Translations under genes and position numbers: made by a program
Part shown: piece after piece, positions 35,633-44,949 of the stretch
Layout: each line of letters opens with the position of its first letter
Numbering within the stretch: the stretch's first letter is position 1
The notes under the pieces: generated by a model
The model's database searches: none
What the model saw: the letters and a program-made list of their open reading frames with translations, nothing else
Told to the model about the DNA's origin: nothing
From: Burkholderia sp. NRF60-BP8
Lineage (GTDB): Bacteria > Pseudomonadota > Gammaproteobacteria > Burkholderiales > Burkholderiaceae
DNA length: 64,000 nt
Direction: 5' to 3'
Assembly: GCF_001522585.2 (NCBI RefSeq)
Contig: NZ_CP013372.1
Coordinates: 2,294,001 to 2,358,000, forward strand

Positions 35633-38590
35633 TTGAACTGGGCATTCGCCGTAATCGGTTTCGTCGTGGGCGGCATCGCCGCCTTGATCGGGGATTTCCC
35701 GGCCGCGAGCGGCGCGCTGCTCGGGGCCGCCGCCGGGTTCTGGGTCGGGCACGCGCTGCGGCGACGCAAGCTGCAGAGCCGGCGCGCCGTGCCCGACGCA
35801 TGGGCCGCCGCCGCGCCGTCTCCCACCCCGTTACCGCTCGCCGATCGCGTCGCGCGCCTCGAAGCCACCGTCGACACGCTCACGCGCGAACTCGACGCGC
35901 TGCGCGCTCAACTGGCGGGCGCGAAGGCCGGCGCGGCGACATCCGGCGGCATCGCGCCGACGGCTTCGGCCGACGCCGCCTCCGCACCGCTGCCGACGCA
36001 CTTCCCGACACCGCCCGCGCCACGACCGGCCGCCGCACGCGCGGACACGCCGGCCTCCTCTTCGACGCCGGCGCCCACTCCACCGCCCGCGCCGGCCACC
36101 GCGGCACGCGCCGCAGCGGCGTCCGCTCGCGCCGACACCCCCGCCGGCGCGCCTGCCGCTCCGCCCGAACCGCCCGCGCCGCGCGAACCCGGCATCGCCG
36201 AACGCGCGTTCGGCGCCGCGCGCGACTGGCTGCTCGGCGGCAACACGGTCGTGCGTGTCGGGATCGTCGTGCTGTTCTTCGGCGTCGCGTTCCTGCTCAA
36301 GTACGCGGCCGACAACGACATGCTGCCGATCGAATTCCGTCTCGCGGGCACGGCGCTCGCGGCGGCCGCGCTGCTCGCGATCGGCTGGCGCGTGCGTGCG
36401 CGCCGCGCCGCATACGGCCTCGTGCTGCAAGGCGGCGGCATCGGCATCCTGTACCTGACGATCTTCGCCGCGACCAGGCTCGATGCGTTGCTGCCCGTCG
36501 GCGCCGCGTTCCCGCTGATGGTCGCGGTCTGCGCGCTGAGCGCATTCCTCGCGGTGCGGCAGAACGCGCTGCCGCTCGCGTTCATGGGCAGTGCGGGCGG
36601 CTTCCTCGCGCCGATCCTGCTGTCGACCGGCCAGGGCAACCACGTCGCGCTGTTCAGCTACTACGCACTGCTGAACGCGGGCATCTTCGCGATCGCGTGG
36701 TTCAAGGCCTGGCGCCCGCTGAACCTGCTCGGCTTCGTGTTCACGTTCGCGATCGGCTCCGCGTGGGGCGTGACGGCCTATCGCCCCACGCTGTTCGCGA
36801 GCACCGAGCCGTTCCTCGTCCTGTTCTTCCTGATGTATGTCGGCATCGCGCTGCTGTATGCGGTGAAACGCGAACTCGCGCTGCGACACTATGTGGACGG
36901 CACGCTCGTGTTCGGCACGCCGATCGTCGCGACCGCGCTGCAGGCGTCGCTCGTGAAAGGCATGCCGTTCGGGCTCGCATGGAGCGCGGTCGCGCTGTCG
37001 GCGTTCTACGTCGCGGTGGCCGCCTGGCTCGCGCGGCGCCGCGATCGCCTCGGGCTGCTGTTCGAATCGATGCTCGCGCTCGCGGCGATCTTCGCGACGC
37101 TCGCGGTGCCGTTCGCGTTCTCGGGGCCGACGACCAGCGCCGCGTGGGCCATCGAAGGCGCGGCCGTCGTGTGGCTCGGCGTGCGCCAGAAACGCCCGCT
37201 GCCGTTCGGCTTCGGGCTGCTGATGCAGGTCGCCGCGGCCGGCGCGTTCTTCACGAGCCTGCTTGGCCCGGCCGACACGGCCGCGCTGCCGGTGCTCAAC
37301 AGCCCGTATGTCGCGATGCTGCTGATCGCGCTCGCCGGCCTGTTCACCGGCTGGTGGCTGCACGGACGCGGCGAAGCGCGCGCCTGGCACGCATGGATGC
37401 CCGAGATCGGTGTCGCGGCCGCCGCGTGGGGGCTGCTGTGGTGGGTCAGCGGCGGGCTGCACGAGATCCTCGTCTATGCGAGCCGACACGTCGACCTGCA
37501 TGTCGAGCGCTTCGTCGTCGATACGACCGCGCTGTTCGCGGCCGGCACCGCGTGGCTCGCGCACGCCACGCGCCGCCGGCTCGCGTGGCCGCTCGCCGAA
37601 TGGCCCGCGCTCGCGCTCGCGCCCGTGCTGGCGCTGCTCGCGCTGCGTGCGTTCGATGCGCACGAAGCGCCGCTGTCGGGCATGGGCGCGTTCGCGTGGC
37701 CCGTGGTCGTCGGCGCGGGACTTGCGCTGCTGTGGCGCCAGTCGCGCGGCACGACCGGCGCCGCCGACGCGCGCGGTGCGACGCCCTCCGTTGCAGCGCG
37801 CCTGCTCGCGCCGCTGCATACGCTGACGTTCTGGACCCTGTGCGCGCTGCTGTCGCTCGAAGGTTTCTGGCGCCTGCGCGCATTCGTCCCGGAAGGCGCA
37901 TGGAGCTGGAGCGCATGGGCGTACGGCTTCGGCGCGCTGCTCCTGCTCGTGTCGGGCCCGGGCTCGCGCCTGCGCTGGCCCGTCGCGGCGTTCCCGCGCG
38001 CCTATCAGGTGTGGGGGGCCGCGCCGCTCGCCGCGCTGCTGTGGCTGTGGAGTCTCGCCAGCACGGTGAGCGACGGCGACGCAGCGCCGCTCTTCTGGCT
38101 GCCGCTGCTCAATCCGCTCGACGTCGCGCAGGGTCTCGTCTTCGTCGCATTCGCCGCGTGGCTGCGTCGCCTGAAAGCGCTCGGCATCGCGTGGCATCCG
38201 CGCGTCGTCGGCTATCTGGCGATCGCGACCGTGTTCCTGTGGTTCAACGTGCTGATGCTGCGCACGCTGCATCACTGGGCCGGCGTGCCGTACGCATTCG
38301 GCGCGATGACCGAATCGACGCTCGTGCAGGCATCGGTGTCCGTGTACTGGACGGTCTGCGCGCTCGCCATCACGATCTGGGCCACGCGCCGCGGGCTGCG
38401 ACCGCTGTGGTTCGTCGGCGCCGCGCTGCTCGCGCTCACGGTCGTCAAGCTGTTCCTGTTCGACCTGTCGCACGTCACCGGCATCGAGCGCATCGTGTCG
38501 TTCATCGGCATCGGCGTGCTGCTGCTGTTGATCGGCTATTTTTCGCCGCTGCCGCCGAAGGCCGCCGCGCAACAGGACGGCCGGCCATGA
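35633..38590 (+). CDS. DUF2339 polytopic membrane protein
   Basis: About 985 residues from a TTG start (LNWAFAVIGFVVGG) preceded by GAGGGAG; an in-frame GTG at 35615 is the alternative. After an N-terminal helix pair come a coiled-coil (VARLEATVDTLTRELDALRA), a long Pro/Ala-rich linker to about residue 180 (many AP and PAPP runs), then more than twenty hydrophobic helices. DUF2339 signatures are GNTVVRVGIVVLFFGVAFLL, KYAADN and GGGIGILYLTIFAA. Function is unknown; such proteins are predicted membrane scaffolds or transporters. The stop overlaps the next start (ATGA). Confidence 0.88.
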   Translation: MNWAFAVIGFVVGGIAALIGDFPAASGALLGAAAGFWVGHALRRRKLQSRRAVPDAWAAAAPSPTPLPLADRVARLEATVDTLTRELDALRAQLAGAKAGAATSGGIAPTASADAASAPLPTHFPTPPAPRPAAARADTPASSSTPAPTPPPAPATAARAAAASARADTPAGAPAAPPEPPAPREPGIAERAFGAARDWLLGGNTVVRVGIVVLFFGVAFLLKYAADNDMLPIEFRLAGTALAAAALLAIGWRVRARRAAYGLVLQGGGIGILYLTIFAATRLDALLPVGAAFPLMVAVCALSAFLAVRQNALPLAFMGSAGGFLAPILLSTGQGNHVALFSYYALLNAGIFAIAWFKAWRPLNLLGFVFTFAIGSAWGVTAYRPTLFASTEPFLVLFFLMYVGIALLYAVKRELALRHYVDGTLVFGTPIVATALQASLVKGMPFGLAWSAVALSAFYVAVAAWLARRRDRLGLLFESMLALAAIFATLAVPFAFSGPTTSAAWAIEGAAVVWLGVRQKRPLPFGFGLLMQVAAAGAFFTSLLGPADTAALPVLNSPYVAMLLIALAGLFTGWWLHGRGEARAWHAWMPEIGVAAAAWGLLWWVSGGLHEILVYASRHVDLHVERFVVDTTALFAAGTAWLAHATRRRLAWPLAEWPALALAPVLALLALRAFDAHEAPLSGMGAFAWPVVVGAGLALLWRQSRGTTGAADARGATPSVAARLLAPLHTLTFWTLCALLSLEGFWRLRAFVPEGAWSWSAWAYGFGALLLLVSGPGSRLRWPVAAFPRAYQVWGAAPLAALLWLWSLASTVSDGDAAPLFWLPLLNPLDVAQGLVFVAFAAWLRRLKALGIAWHPRVVGYLAIATVFLWFNVLMLRTLHHWAGVPYAFGAMTESTLVQASVSVYWTVCALAITIWATRRGLRPLWFVGAALLALTVVKLFLFDLSHVTGIERIVSFIGIGVLLLLIGYFSPLPPKAAAQQDGRP

Positions 38591-39945
38591 AGCGACGCGC
38601 CGCCCTGCTCGGGCTGAGCCTGCTCGCGTCGTTCGCGGCGGCCGACGGCGCACCGAACGCCGGACGCGCCATGCAGCGCTTCGCGCTCGATCTCGACGGC
38701 AGCGCCGCGTATTACCAGCTCACCGTGCCTCAGCCCGTGTATGCGGCGAGCCGGCGCGACGATCTCGGCGACGTGCGCGTCTTCAACGGCGCGGGCGAGC
38801 CGGTGCCGTACTCGCTCGACGCACCCGCCGCGGCCGCGCCCGCCGTGCCGCCGTCCCGCACGCCGGTGCATTGGTTCTCGCTGCCGCCCACGCGCGCCGA
38901 ACACGGCAACGCGCCGCCCGGCGTGACGGTCGGCCCGGACGGCGCGCTGCGCGCGGCCGTCGCGACGCCTTCGCTCACCCGGCACGGCGCGGACCTCGTC
39001 GATCTGTCGCATGCCGACGGCAGCGTCGACGCGCTGCTCGTACACGTGGGCGACGACAGCTACCAGGGACGTGTGTCCGTCGAAGCCAGCGACGACCTGC
39101 GCACCTGGCGGCCGCTCGGCAGCACGCAGTTGCTGAAAGTCGGCCGCGGCAACGACATGCTGGTGCAGGAGCGCATCGCGCTCGACGGCGCGGCGCCGCG
39201 CTATCTTCGGCTGGACTGGCCCGACGGCGCGCCGTCGATCGCGTCGGTCGACGTCGAGACGCATCCGCGCGACGCACGCGGCGTCGACACGGCATCCGTG
39301 CCGCGCCAGTGGCGCGACGCCGTGCGGATACGCGCCGGCGCTGCGCCGGGCGAGTATCTGTTCGACACCGACGGCGCGTATCCGGTCGACCGCGTGCGCA
39401 TCGACCTGCCGCAGCCGAACACCGTCGCGCGCGCGACGCTGCAAAGCCGCGCCGATGCGCCGACGCCGTGGCGCGACGTCGCGGCCGCCGTGCTGTTCCG
39501 GCTGCAGGGCAAGGGCGGCGAGCAGCGCAATCCGCCGCTCGAGTTCGTCGCGAACACGGATCGCGCATGGCGAATCGTCGTCGACATGCTCAACGGCGGG
39601 CTCGGCGGCGGCCAGCCGGCCGTCGCGCTCGGCTGGCATCCGGCCGTGCTGACCTTCGTCGCGCGCGGCACGCCGCCGTTTACGCTCGGCGTCGGCGACG
39701 CGTCGCTCGTATCGTCGGCCGTGAGCCGCGACGCACTGCTGGTCGGCATGGTGCCGGAAGTGCGGCCCGCCCGCGTCGGCGCGGCGCTGCCGGCATCGGC
39801 GGTCGTGCCGGCGGCGGCCGCCGATGCGGATGCCGGGCGCCGCTACGTGCTGTGGGGCGCGCTGATCGTCGCGGTCGGCGTGCTCGGCGCGATCGCATGG
39901 CGCCTCGCGAAAGGCGGCGGCGAGACGCGCAGCCGCGACGAGTAG
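38587..39945 (+). CDS. DUF3999 exported/membrane protein
   Basis: 452 residues, start overlapping the DUF2339 stop. A signal peptide (MKRRAALLGLSLLASFAAAD) leads into an extracytoplasmic beta-rich region (FALDLDGSAAYYQLTVPQPV, YLRLDWPDGAPSIASVDVET). One C-terminal membrane helix (VLWGALIVAVGVLGAIAWRL) anchors it. DUF3999 genes are regularly found directly behind DUF2339 genes, and the ATGA coupling here supports a joint complex. Function unknown. Confidence 0.87.
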   Translation: MKRRAALLGLSLLASFAAADGAPNAGRAMQRFALDLDGSAAYYQLTVPQPVYAASRRDDLGDVRVFNGAGEPVPYSLDAPAAAAPAVPPSRTPVHWFSLPPTRAEHGNAPPGVTVGPDGALRAAVATPSLTRHGADLVDLSHADGSVDALLVHVGDDSYQGRVSVEASDDLRTWRPLGSTQLLKVGRGNDMLVQERIALDGAAPRYLRLDWPDGAPSIASVDVETHPRDARGVDTASVPRQWRDAVRIRAGAAPGEYLFDTDGAYPVDRVRIDLPQPNTVARATLQSRADAPTPWRDVAAAVLFRLQGKGGEQRNPPLEFVANTDRAWRIVVDMLNGGLGGGQPAVALGWHPAVLTFVARGTPPFTLGVGDASLVSSAVSRDALLVGMVPEVRPARVGAALPASAVVPAAAADADAGRRYVLWGALIVAVGVLGAIAWRLAKGGGETRSRDE

Positions 39946-40147
39946 ATCCCGGGGTAACGCAGCTGGCGGAGGGAACGCACCTCGTGCGCGTCGCGTACGA
40001 GCGCATCGAAGCATCGATCGTCGTCCGCGCAGGCAGCGCGTCGTGCGATGACGTCGCGTGATGATGCGCCTGTCCGGCGCGCTCGCCGTTGACACGTGCC
40101 GCCCCGCGCTCCAGACTCGCCGCTCCGTCACCCCACCGCGAGCGCCC

Positions 40148-40453
40148 ATGATCACCTGCTCCCTTCGCTACGTCGTCGATCCGTACAAACTCGACGAATT
40201 CGAAACCTACGGCAAGATGTGGATTCCGCTCGTCGAGCAGTTCGGCGGCACGCATCACGGCTACTTCCTGCCGTCCGAAGGCGCGAGCAACATCGCGCTC
40301 GCGATGTTCTCGTTCCCGAGCCTCGCCGAATACGAGCGCTACCGCGAACGCTCGAAGGACGATCCCGCCTGCCAGGCCGCGTTCCGCTACGCGGAGGAAA
40401 CCCGGTGCATCGTCAGCTACGAGCGCAGCTTCTTCCGGCCGGTGTTCGGGTAA
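40148..40453 (+). CDS. NIPSNAP-family protein
   Basis: 101 residues from ATG 40148 (MITCSLRYVVDPYKLDEFET). The NIPSNAP ferredoxin-like fold is suggested by YGKMWIPLVEQFGGTHHGYF and the F-P-S-LAEYERYRERS helix, ending YERSFFRPVFG. An in-frame start at 40058 lies in sequence with no ribosome site, so the shorter form is preferred. Members are small dimeric alpha+beta barrel proteins; function here is unknown. Confidence 0.82.
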   Translation: MITCSLRYVVDPYKLDEFETYGKMWIPLVEQFGGTHHGYFLPSEGASNIALAMFSFPSLAEYERYRERSKDDPACQAAFRYAEETRCIVSYERSFFRPVFG

Positions 40454-40498
40454 CGGGCGGTGCCCTAAGCATCGCACCCCGTTTTCCGGCCGAGAACG

Positions 40499-40567
40499 AA
40501 AAAAGGCCCCGCCAGCATCCGCGCGGCGGGGCCAACCCATGTCAGTAGAGACATCATGGAGGAGACG
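40499..40567 (-). ncRNA. Candidate Hfq-type small RNA on the minus strand
   Basis: The minus strand shows a promoter-like pair, TTGGGA (plus 40596-40601) and TAAGAT (plus 40573-40578), with a 17-bp spacer. About six bases later would begin a roughly 69-nt transcript. It contains CTCCTCC (an anti-Shine-Dalgarno stretch), a small ATGTC/GACAT hairpin, and a 9-bp GC stem (40505-40513 with 40525-40533) followed by TTTTTT. No minus-strand gene is present for this terminator to serve, which favours a small RNA. Its expression is a prediction. Confidence 0.5.
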
Positions 40568-40763
40568 AGCCCATCTTATCGACCGTGGCGCACCGTCCCA
40601 ACCAAGCATTTCTGCTATCGATCTGCGGGGCCGCACACACGCTTGCCGTCGCCGAGCGGCATATCGATAGAACGAAAAGTCGTTTTCAGAGTGGCGACGG
40701 GGTCGTTACCATCTGGTTTTAAGCCTGTGCTTAGCCGGGCAAGCCATTCCCGAGGAGCGCCCC

Positions 40764-41414
40764 TTGACTGCATTCGATCAACACCGCCGCCCGTTCGTCG
40801 TCGGCATCGGCGGGACCACCCGAGCCGCGTCGTCCACCGAACGCGCGCTGTCGTTCGCACTGCGCGGCGCGCAAGCCGCCGGCGCGCGCACGCGCCTGTT
40901 CGACGGCCCGTTCCTGCATACGCTGCCGCACTACGCGCCCGAACACAAAACGCTGACCGACGCGCAGCGCGAGCTGATCGACGCCGTGCGTCAGGCCGAC
41001 GCGATCATCATCGCCACGCCCGGCTATCACGGCGGCGTGTCCGGTCTCGTGAAGAACGCGCTCGACACGCTCGAGGAGCTGCGCGCGGACGACCGCCCGT
41101 ATCTCGACGGCCGTGCGGTCGGTTTGATCGTCACCGCGTACGGCTGGCAGGCGGCCGGCACCGTACTGACGTCGCTGCGCTCGATCGTCCATGCGCTGCG
41201 CGGCTGGCCGACGCCGTTCGGCGCCACCGTCAACACGCTGGAAACCCGCTTCGAAAGCGCCGATAGCTGCTCGGATCCGAAGGTCGTCGCGCAACTCGAG
41301 ACGGTCGGTGCGCAAGCCGCCGAATTCGCGCTCGCGTTCGCGTCGCATCGTGCGGCCTCGCATGCGGCATCGGTCGATGCGCTCGCACCCGTGCTGAAAG
41401 TCGCCAACCAGTAA
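40764..41414 (+). CDS. NADPH-dependent FMN reductase family protein (full-length copy)
   Basis: 216 residues from a TTG start placed after GAGGAG. Flavodoxin-like fold: the phosphate loop GIGGTTRAASSTERAL (residues 14-29), PGYHGGVSGLVKNALDTLEE (the FMN ring region, residues 88-107) and GLIVTAYGWQAAGTVLTSLR. Relatives are NAD(P)H-dependent FMN or quinone reductases, including SsuE and MsuE. From codon 31 onward the gene lies inside the first unit of a tandem duplication; the second copy lacks the first 30 codons. Confidence 0.87.
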   Translation: MTAFDQHRRPFVVGIGGTTRAASSTERALSFALRGAQAAGARTRLFDGPFLHTLPHYAPEHKTLTDAQRELIDAVRQADAIIIATPGYHGGVSGLVKNALDTLEELRADDRPYLDGRAVGLIVTAYGWQAAGTVLTSLRSIVHALRGWPTPFGATVNTLETRFESADSCSDPKVVAQLETVGAQAAEFALAFASHRAASHAASVDALAPVLKVANQ

Positions 41415-41653
41415 CCTCCGCATTCCGCCGCGCGCCCTCGCTCGACAGGATTCGACGAGGGCGTGCGCGCCGCCTCTTCCGACGCGTGGCGAGGTGCCGG
41501 GGCGCGCCGCCACGCCTCCCGAAAGCACGATTCCCGCGCACCGCCCCGATAACGATTCAGCTCCGCGCGTCATTTGCATTGGCCGAAAGATTGGTTCACG
41601 CAGGCGGCCCGTTTTCGTACGCTGAAAGTCCGAACTTTTTTGCGCGCCACCCC

Positions 41654-41872
41654 ATGAACCGTACGATCCGCTACAAGGGCTACGAAGTCGCTCCCGCTGC
41701 CGCCCGGTTGCCGAACGGGCTGTTCGCCGCCAACCTGACGATCGAACGCGCGAGCGGCGGGCCGTCGCCGCGCTCCGTGTCGTTCGACGCAATCGATTTC
41801 TTCTTCGAGGAAGAACACGCCCTCGCCTACGCGTCGCGCTGGGGCCGCCTCTGGGTCGACACGAACGCGTGA
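41654..41872 (+). CDS. Small hypothetical protein (copy 1)
   Basis: 72 residues (MNRTIRYKGYEVAPAAARLP, then ANLTIERASGG and FFFEEEHALAYASRWGRLWV). The mixed strand-strand-helix pattern and clean codon use suggest a real small soluble protein. I recognise no named family with confidence. It lies between the FMN reductase and ferritin-like genes in the same direction. An identical copy is at 44630-44848. Confidence 0.65.
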   Translation: MNRTIRYKGYEVAPAAARLPNGLFAANLTIERASGGPSPRSVSFDAIDFFFEEEHALAYASRWGRLWVDTNA

Positions 41873-41973
41873 CCGTGACGCGCGCGGGGCCGGCGTGCCC
41901 ATGGCCGCTCGAAAATACGCGATGACGGAAGCTGTGCAAGAATCTTTCGATCCGTAATCGCATAACAATAGCC

Positions 41974-42876
41974 ATGACCGACACGCTGCACGAAGAGCAT
42001 GCAGCCGCAGATCACGCGATGCGCAACTGGACCTTCGAGAGGCAAGGCCCGGTCCGAATCGGTTCCGATGCGCACAAGCAGATGTTCTGTCGGATGCTGC
42101 TCGACACACACAACCCGTACAAGCCGGCCGTGATCGACTGGCCGGCGCTCCAGCCGGCCGAACTCAGGCGGCTCACGTCGCTGCCGATCTGGGACATCGC
42201 GGTGCAAACCGAAGGCCGCGCGTCGATCCGCGTGGCGACCTACGCCGCGACGGTCGACGATCCGCTGCTGCGCCGCGCGCTCGAAATGGACGGCGGCGAG
42301 GAAGCCCGCCACAAGGTCGTGCTGTCGAAGCTCGTCGAGGCGTACGGCATCGTGCTCGCGCCGGAACCGCCCTACCCGGCGCCGAAGCATGCCGAATGGG
42401 CATGGATGGTCACGGGCTTCAGCGAGTGCATCGACAGCTTCTTCGCGTTCGGCCTGTTCCGTTCCGCGCAGCGCTCCGGCTATTTCCCGCCCGAACTCGT
42501 CGAAACCTTCGAACCGGTGATCCAGGAAGAAGGCCGCCACATCCTGTTCTTCGTGAACTGGTTCGCGTGGCACTGGCGCAACCTGCCGTGGTGGCGCCGG
42601 CCGTGGTTCTTCGTACGCGTCGCGGCCGTATGGGCGCACCTGATCCGCGAGCGCATCGGCATTGCGCGCGGCATCGACGCCGATGGCGTCGCGCACGACG
42701 CGAACTTCCCGGCAACGAGCACCGCAGACATCGGCGATGCGCTGAACCCGCGCGAACTGATCGAGCTGTGCCTCGCGGAAAACGACCGTCGGATGGCCGG
42801 TTACGACGAGCGCCTGCTGCGCCCGATGTTCGTGCCGCGGATGGCGCGGTTCGCGCTGCGGTTCATGAAGAAGTAA
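41974..42876 (+). CDS. Ferritin-like diiron-domain protein (copy 1)
   Basis: 300 residues with a four-helix diiron pattern: Glu80 (VQTEG), Glu110-x-x-His113 (EEARHK), Glu151 (FSECIDSF) and Glu186-x-x-His189 (EEGRHILFF). A Trp-rich stretch (WFAWHWRNLPWWRRPWFFV) may touch the membrane. The spacing suits a carboxylate-bridged diiron oxidase or hydroxylase rather than an iron-storage ferritin. Substrate unknown. A strong hairpin follows the stop. An identical copy is at 44950-45852, so gene dosage is two. Confidence 0.85.
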   Translation: MTDTLHEEHAAADHAMRNWTFERQGPVRIGSDAHKQMFCRMLLDTHNPYKPAVIDWPALQPAELRRLTSLPIWDIAVQTEGRASIRVATYAATVDDPLLRRALEMDGGEEARHKVVLSKLVEAYGIVLAPEPPYPAPKHAEWAWMVTGFSECIDSFFAFGLFRSAQRSGYFPPELVETFEPVIQEEGRHILFFVNWFAWHWRNLPWWRRPWFFVRVAAVWAHLIRERIGIARGIDADGVAHDANFPATSTADIGDALNPRELIELCLAENDRRMAGYDERLLRPMFVPRMARFALRFMKK

Positions 42877-42881
42877 AGTCG

Positions 42882-42912
42882 GGCGCTTGCCGCCGGTCAT
42901 GCGGCAAGCGCC
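42882..42912 (+). terminator. Hairpin after the ferritin-like gene (copy 1)
   Basis: A perfect 12-bp stem (GGCGCTTGCCGC/GCGGCAAGCGCC) with a 7-base loop begins 6 bp after the stop and is followed by TGGTTCATTC. It is likely a terminator despite a weak T-tract. Confidence 0.65.
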
Positions 42913-43829
42913 TGGTTCATTCAGTCCACGGCCCTGGAACGAATGTGGCGTGTCCGACACATTCAATCCATCCCTATTTTTCTTCGCCACGCCAGCACGC
43001 GAACGGCATGGGCGACACATTGCCGCGCCCTGGATCTGACATTTCAGGCGCCGCTGGCCCGACGCTACCCACCGTATCTGACGCCCTGTCGACATCACGC
43101 GAAACGCCTGCCGCGAGCGCGCCAGCTCGACTTCCGGCATGTGCGCCTATTCCGCCTTGACGCCGCTTCGATGCAATCGTCAATAGGACAAATCCGATAA
43201 ATTGACGCGAATTGTTTCATCACCGCGCCCTGTAGCACTTTTTTACAACTTCCCCCGACCGGTCGCCCCGGAATGCCCGCCGCGCGGGCTCCTGCGCCGG
43301 CCGAGATGCGCATATCGGCATAATTCAATTCCCTCTGAATCGGATAAATTTAATTATCAGATAACCACGAAATACAAACTCAAATCCGATCAAAACCAAA
43401 ATATTAACAAGTTAAATAAATGACGAACGCATTATTCGCCAGCACATCCATTTATATTACAAACATGAAAGGATTCGATGGCGCGCAAACGTTTGCTATT
43501 TCATTTGTCTTACTTTTTGAGCGCTCCGATGTGTAACCTCTCGCACAAAACTCGATCAACGCATTGATTTAGAAGGAAAATTTTTTACTGCAACAGACGA
43601 TTCCGCCCCTACATCTAGCGTTCCACGGTCTTTCAAATTCATTCGCTCCAGATGCATCAAAACACGATGCATTAACCATTCTTTAACTTTAAAACCGCCT
43701 CATTTATCACTGTTTGTCAATCTCTAAAATCCACCTCCAATAAACTCCGCCCATCAATTTTGAGATTCGCGCGAGCGCACGGAGCAATCCTCTAACGAAA
43801 GAGACCGGTGTGTGTCGTGCACATTTGGA
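42913..43829 (+). promoter_or_regulatory. Duplicated adhesin leader region (copy 1)
   Basis: About 900 bp without a convincing gene. The first 400 bp are GC-rich; 43300-43800 is markedly AT-rich, unlike the flanks, as in H-NS-controlled or acquired promoters. It contains two GATGCAT elements at 43651-43657 and 43666-43672, 8 bp apart, and a perfect GCCCGC/GCGGGC hairpin at 43275-43289. The same sequence precedes the adhesin gene at 45889-46806. Here it now leads into the truncated reductase copy. Confidence 0.6.
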
Positions 43830-44390
43830 TTCGCACTGCGCGGCGCGCAAGCCGCCGGCGCGCGCACGCGCCTGTTCGACGGCCCGTTCCTGCATACGCT
43901 GCCGCACTACGCGCCCGAACACAAAACGCTGACCGACGCGCAGCGCGAGCTGATCGACGCCGTGCGTCAGGCCGACGCGATCATCATCGCCACGCCCGGC
44001 TATCACGGCGGCGTGTCCGGTCTCGTGAAGAACGCGCTCGACACGCTCGAGGAGCTGCGCGCGGACGACCGCCCGTATCTCGACGGCCGTGCGGTCGGTT
44101 TGATCGTCACCGCGTACGGCTGGCAGGCGGCCGGCACCGTACTGACGTCGCTGCGCTCGATCGTCCATGCGCTGCGCGGCTGGCCGACGCCGTTCGGCGC
44201 CACCGTCAACACGCTGGAAACCCGCTTCGAAAGCGCCGATAGCTGCTCGGATCCGAAGGTCGTCGCGCAACTCGAGACGGTCGGTGCGCAAGCCGCCGAA
44301 TTCGCGCTCGCGTTCGCGTCGCATCGTGCGGCCTCGCATGCGGCATCGGTCGATGCGCTCGCACCCGTGCTGAAAGTCGCCAACCAGTAA
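43812..44390 (+). pseudogene. N-terminally truncated FMN reductase copy fused to the adhesin leader
   Basis: From 43830 this is identical to codons 31-216 of the reductase at 40764. The first 30 codons, including the GIGGTTRAASST FMN phosphate loop, are gone. An in-frame GTG at 43812 in the leader would add six new residues (MSCTFG) and could be read weakly after GAAAGAG. Loss of the FMN loop makes an active enzyme unlikely. The duplication created this fusion. Confidence 0.85.
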
Positions 44391-44629
44391 CCTCCGCATT
44401 CCGCCGCGCGCCCTCGCTCGACAGGATTCGACGAGGGCGTGCGCGCCGCCTCTTCCGACGCGTGGCGAGGTGCCGGGGCGCGCCGCCACGCCTCCCGAAA
44501 GCACGATTCCCGCGCACCGCCCCGATAACGATTCAGCTCCGCGCGTCATTTGCATTGGCCGAAAGATTGGTTCACGCAGGCGGCCCGTTTTCGTACGCTG
44601 AAAGTCCGAACTTTTTTGCGCGCCACCCC

Positions 44630-44848
44630 ATGAACCGTACGATCCGCTACAAGGGCTACGAAGTCGCTCCCGCTGCCGCCCGGTTGCCGAACGGGCTGTT
44701 CGCCGCCAACCTGACGATCGAACGCGCGAGCGGCGGGCCGTCGCCGCGCTCCGTGTCGTTCGACGCAATCGATTTCTTCTTCGAGGAAGAACACGCCCTC
44801 GCCTACGCGTCGCGCTGGGGCCGCCTCTGGGTCGACACGAACGCGTGA
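44630..44848 (+). CDS. Small hypothetical protein (copy 2)
   Basis: Identical in sequence to the 72-residue product at 41654-41872. Its upstream neighbour is the truncated reductase copy, so any transcript reaching it now starts from the duplicated adhesin leader or from an internal promoter in the 239-bp gap. Confidence 0.65.
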   Translation: MNRTIRYKGYEVAPAAARLPNGLFAANLTIERASGGPSPRSVSFDAIDFFFEEEHALAYASRWGRLWVDTNA

Positions 44849-44949
44849 CCGTGACGCGCGCGGGGCCGGCGTGCCCATGGCCGCTCGAAAATACGCGATG
44901 ACGGAAGCTGTGCAAGAATCTTTCGATCCGTAATCGCATAACAATAGCC

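Larger units (their letters stand above)
40854..43829 (+). repeat. Tandem duplication, unit 1 (2,976 bp)
   Basis: This segment is repeated directly at 43830-46806. It starts at codon 31 of the FMN reductase gene and ends six bases before the adhesin's AGCAGG leader segment, splitting the adhesin ribosome site (GGA|GG). The only difference I noticed is in a C run (four at 43606-43609, five at 46582-46586). The junction shows no shared bases between the joined ends. Confidence 0.97.

Noticed and set aside
35584..39945. Single 1,453-codon frame spanning the DUF2339 and DUF3999 genes
   Set aside because: It is in frame with DUF3999 but crosses DUF2339 out of frame, giving an Arg-rich product. 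The ATGA overlap at 38587-38590 shows two separate genes.
43812..44390. A functional second FMN reductase
   Set aside because: It lacks the first 30 codons including the FMN phosphate-binding loop, so it is listed as a pseudogene or fusion.
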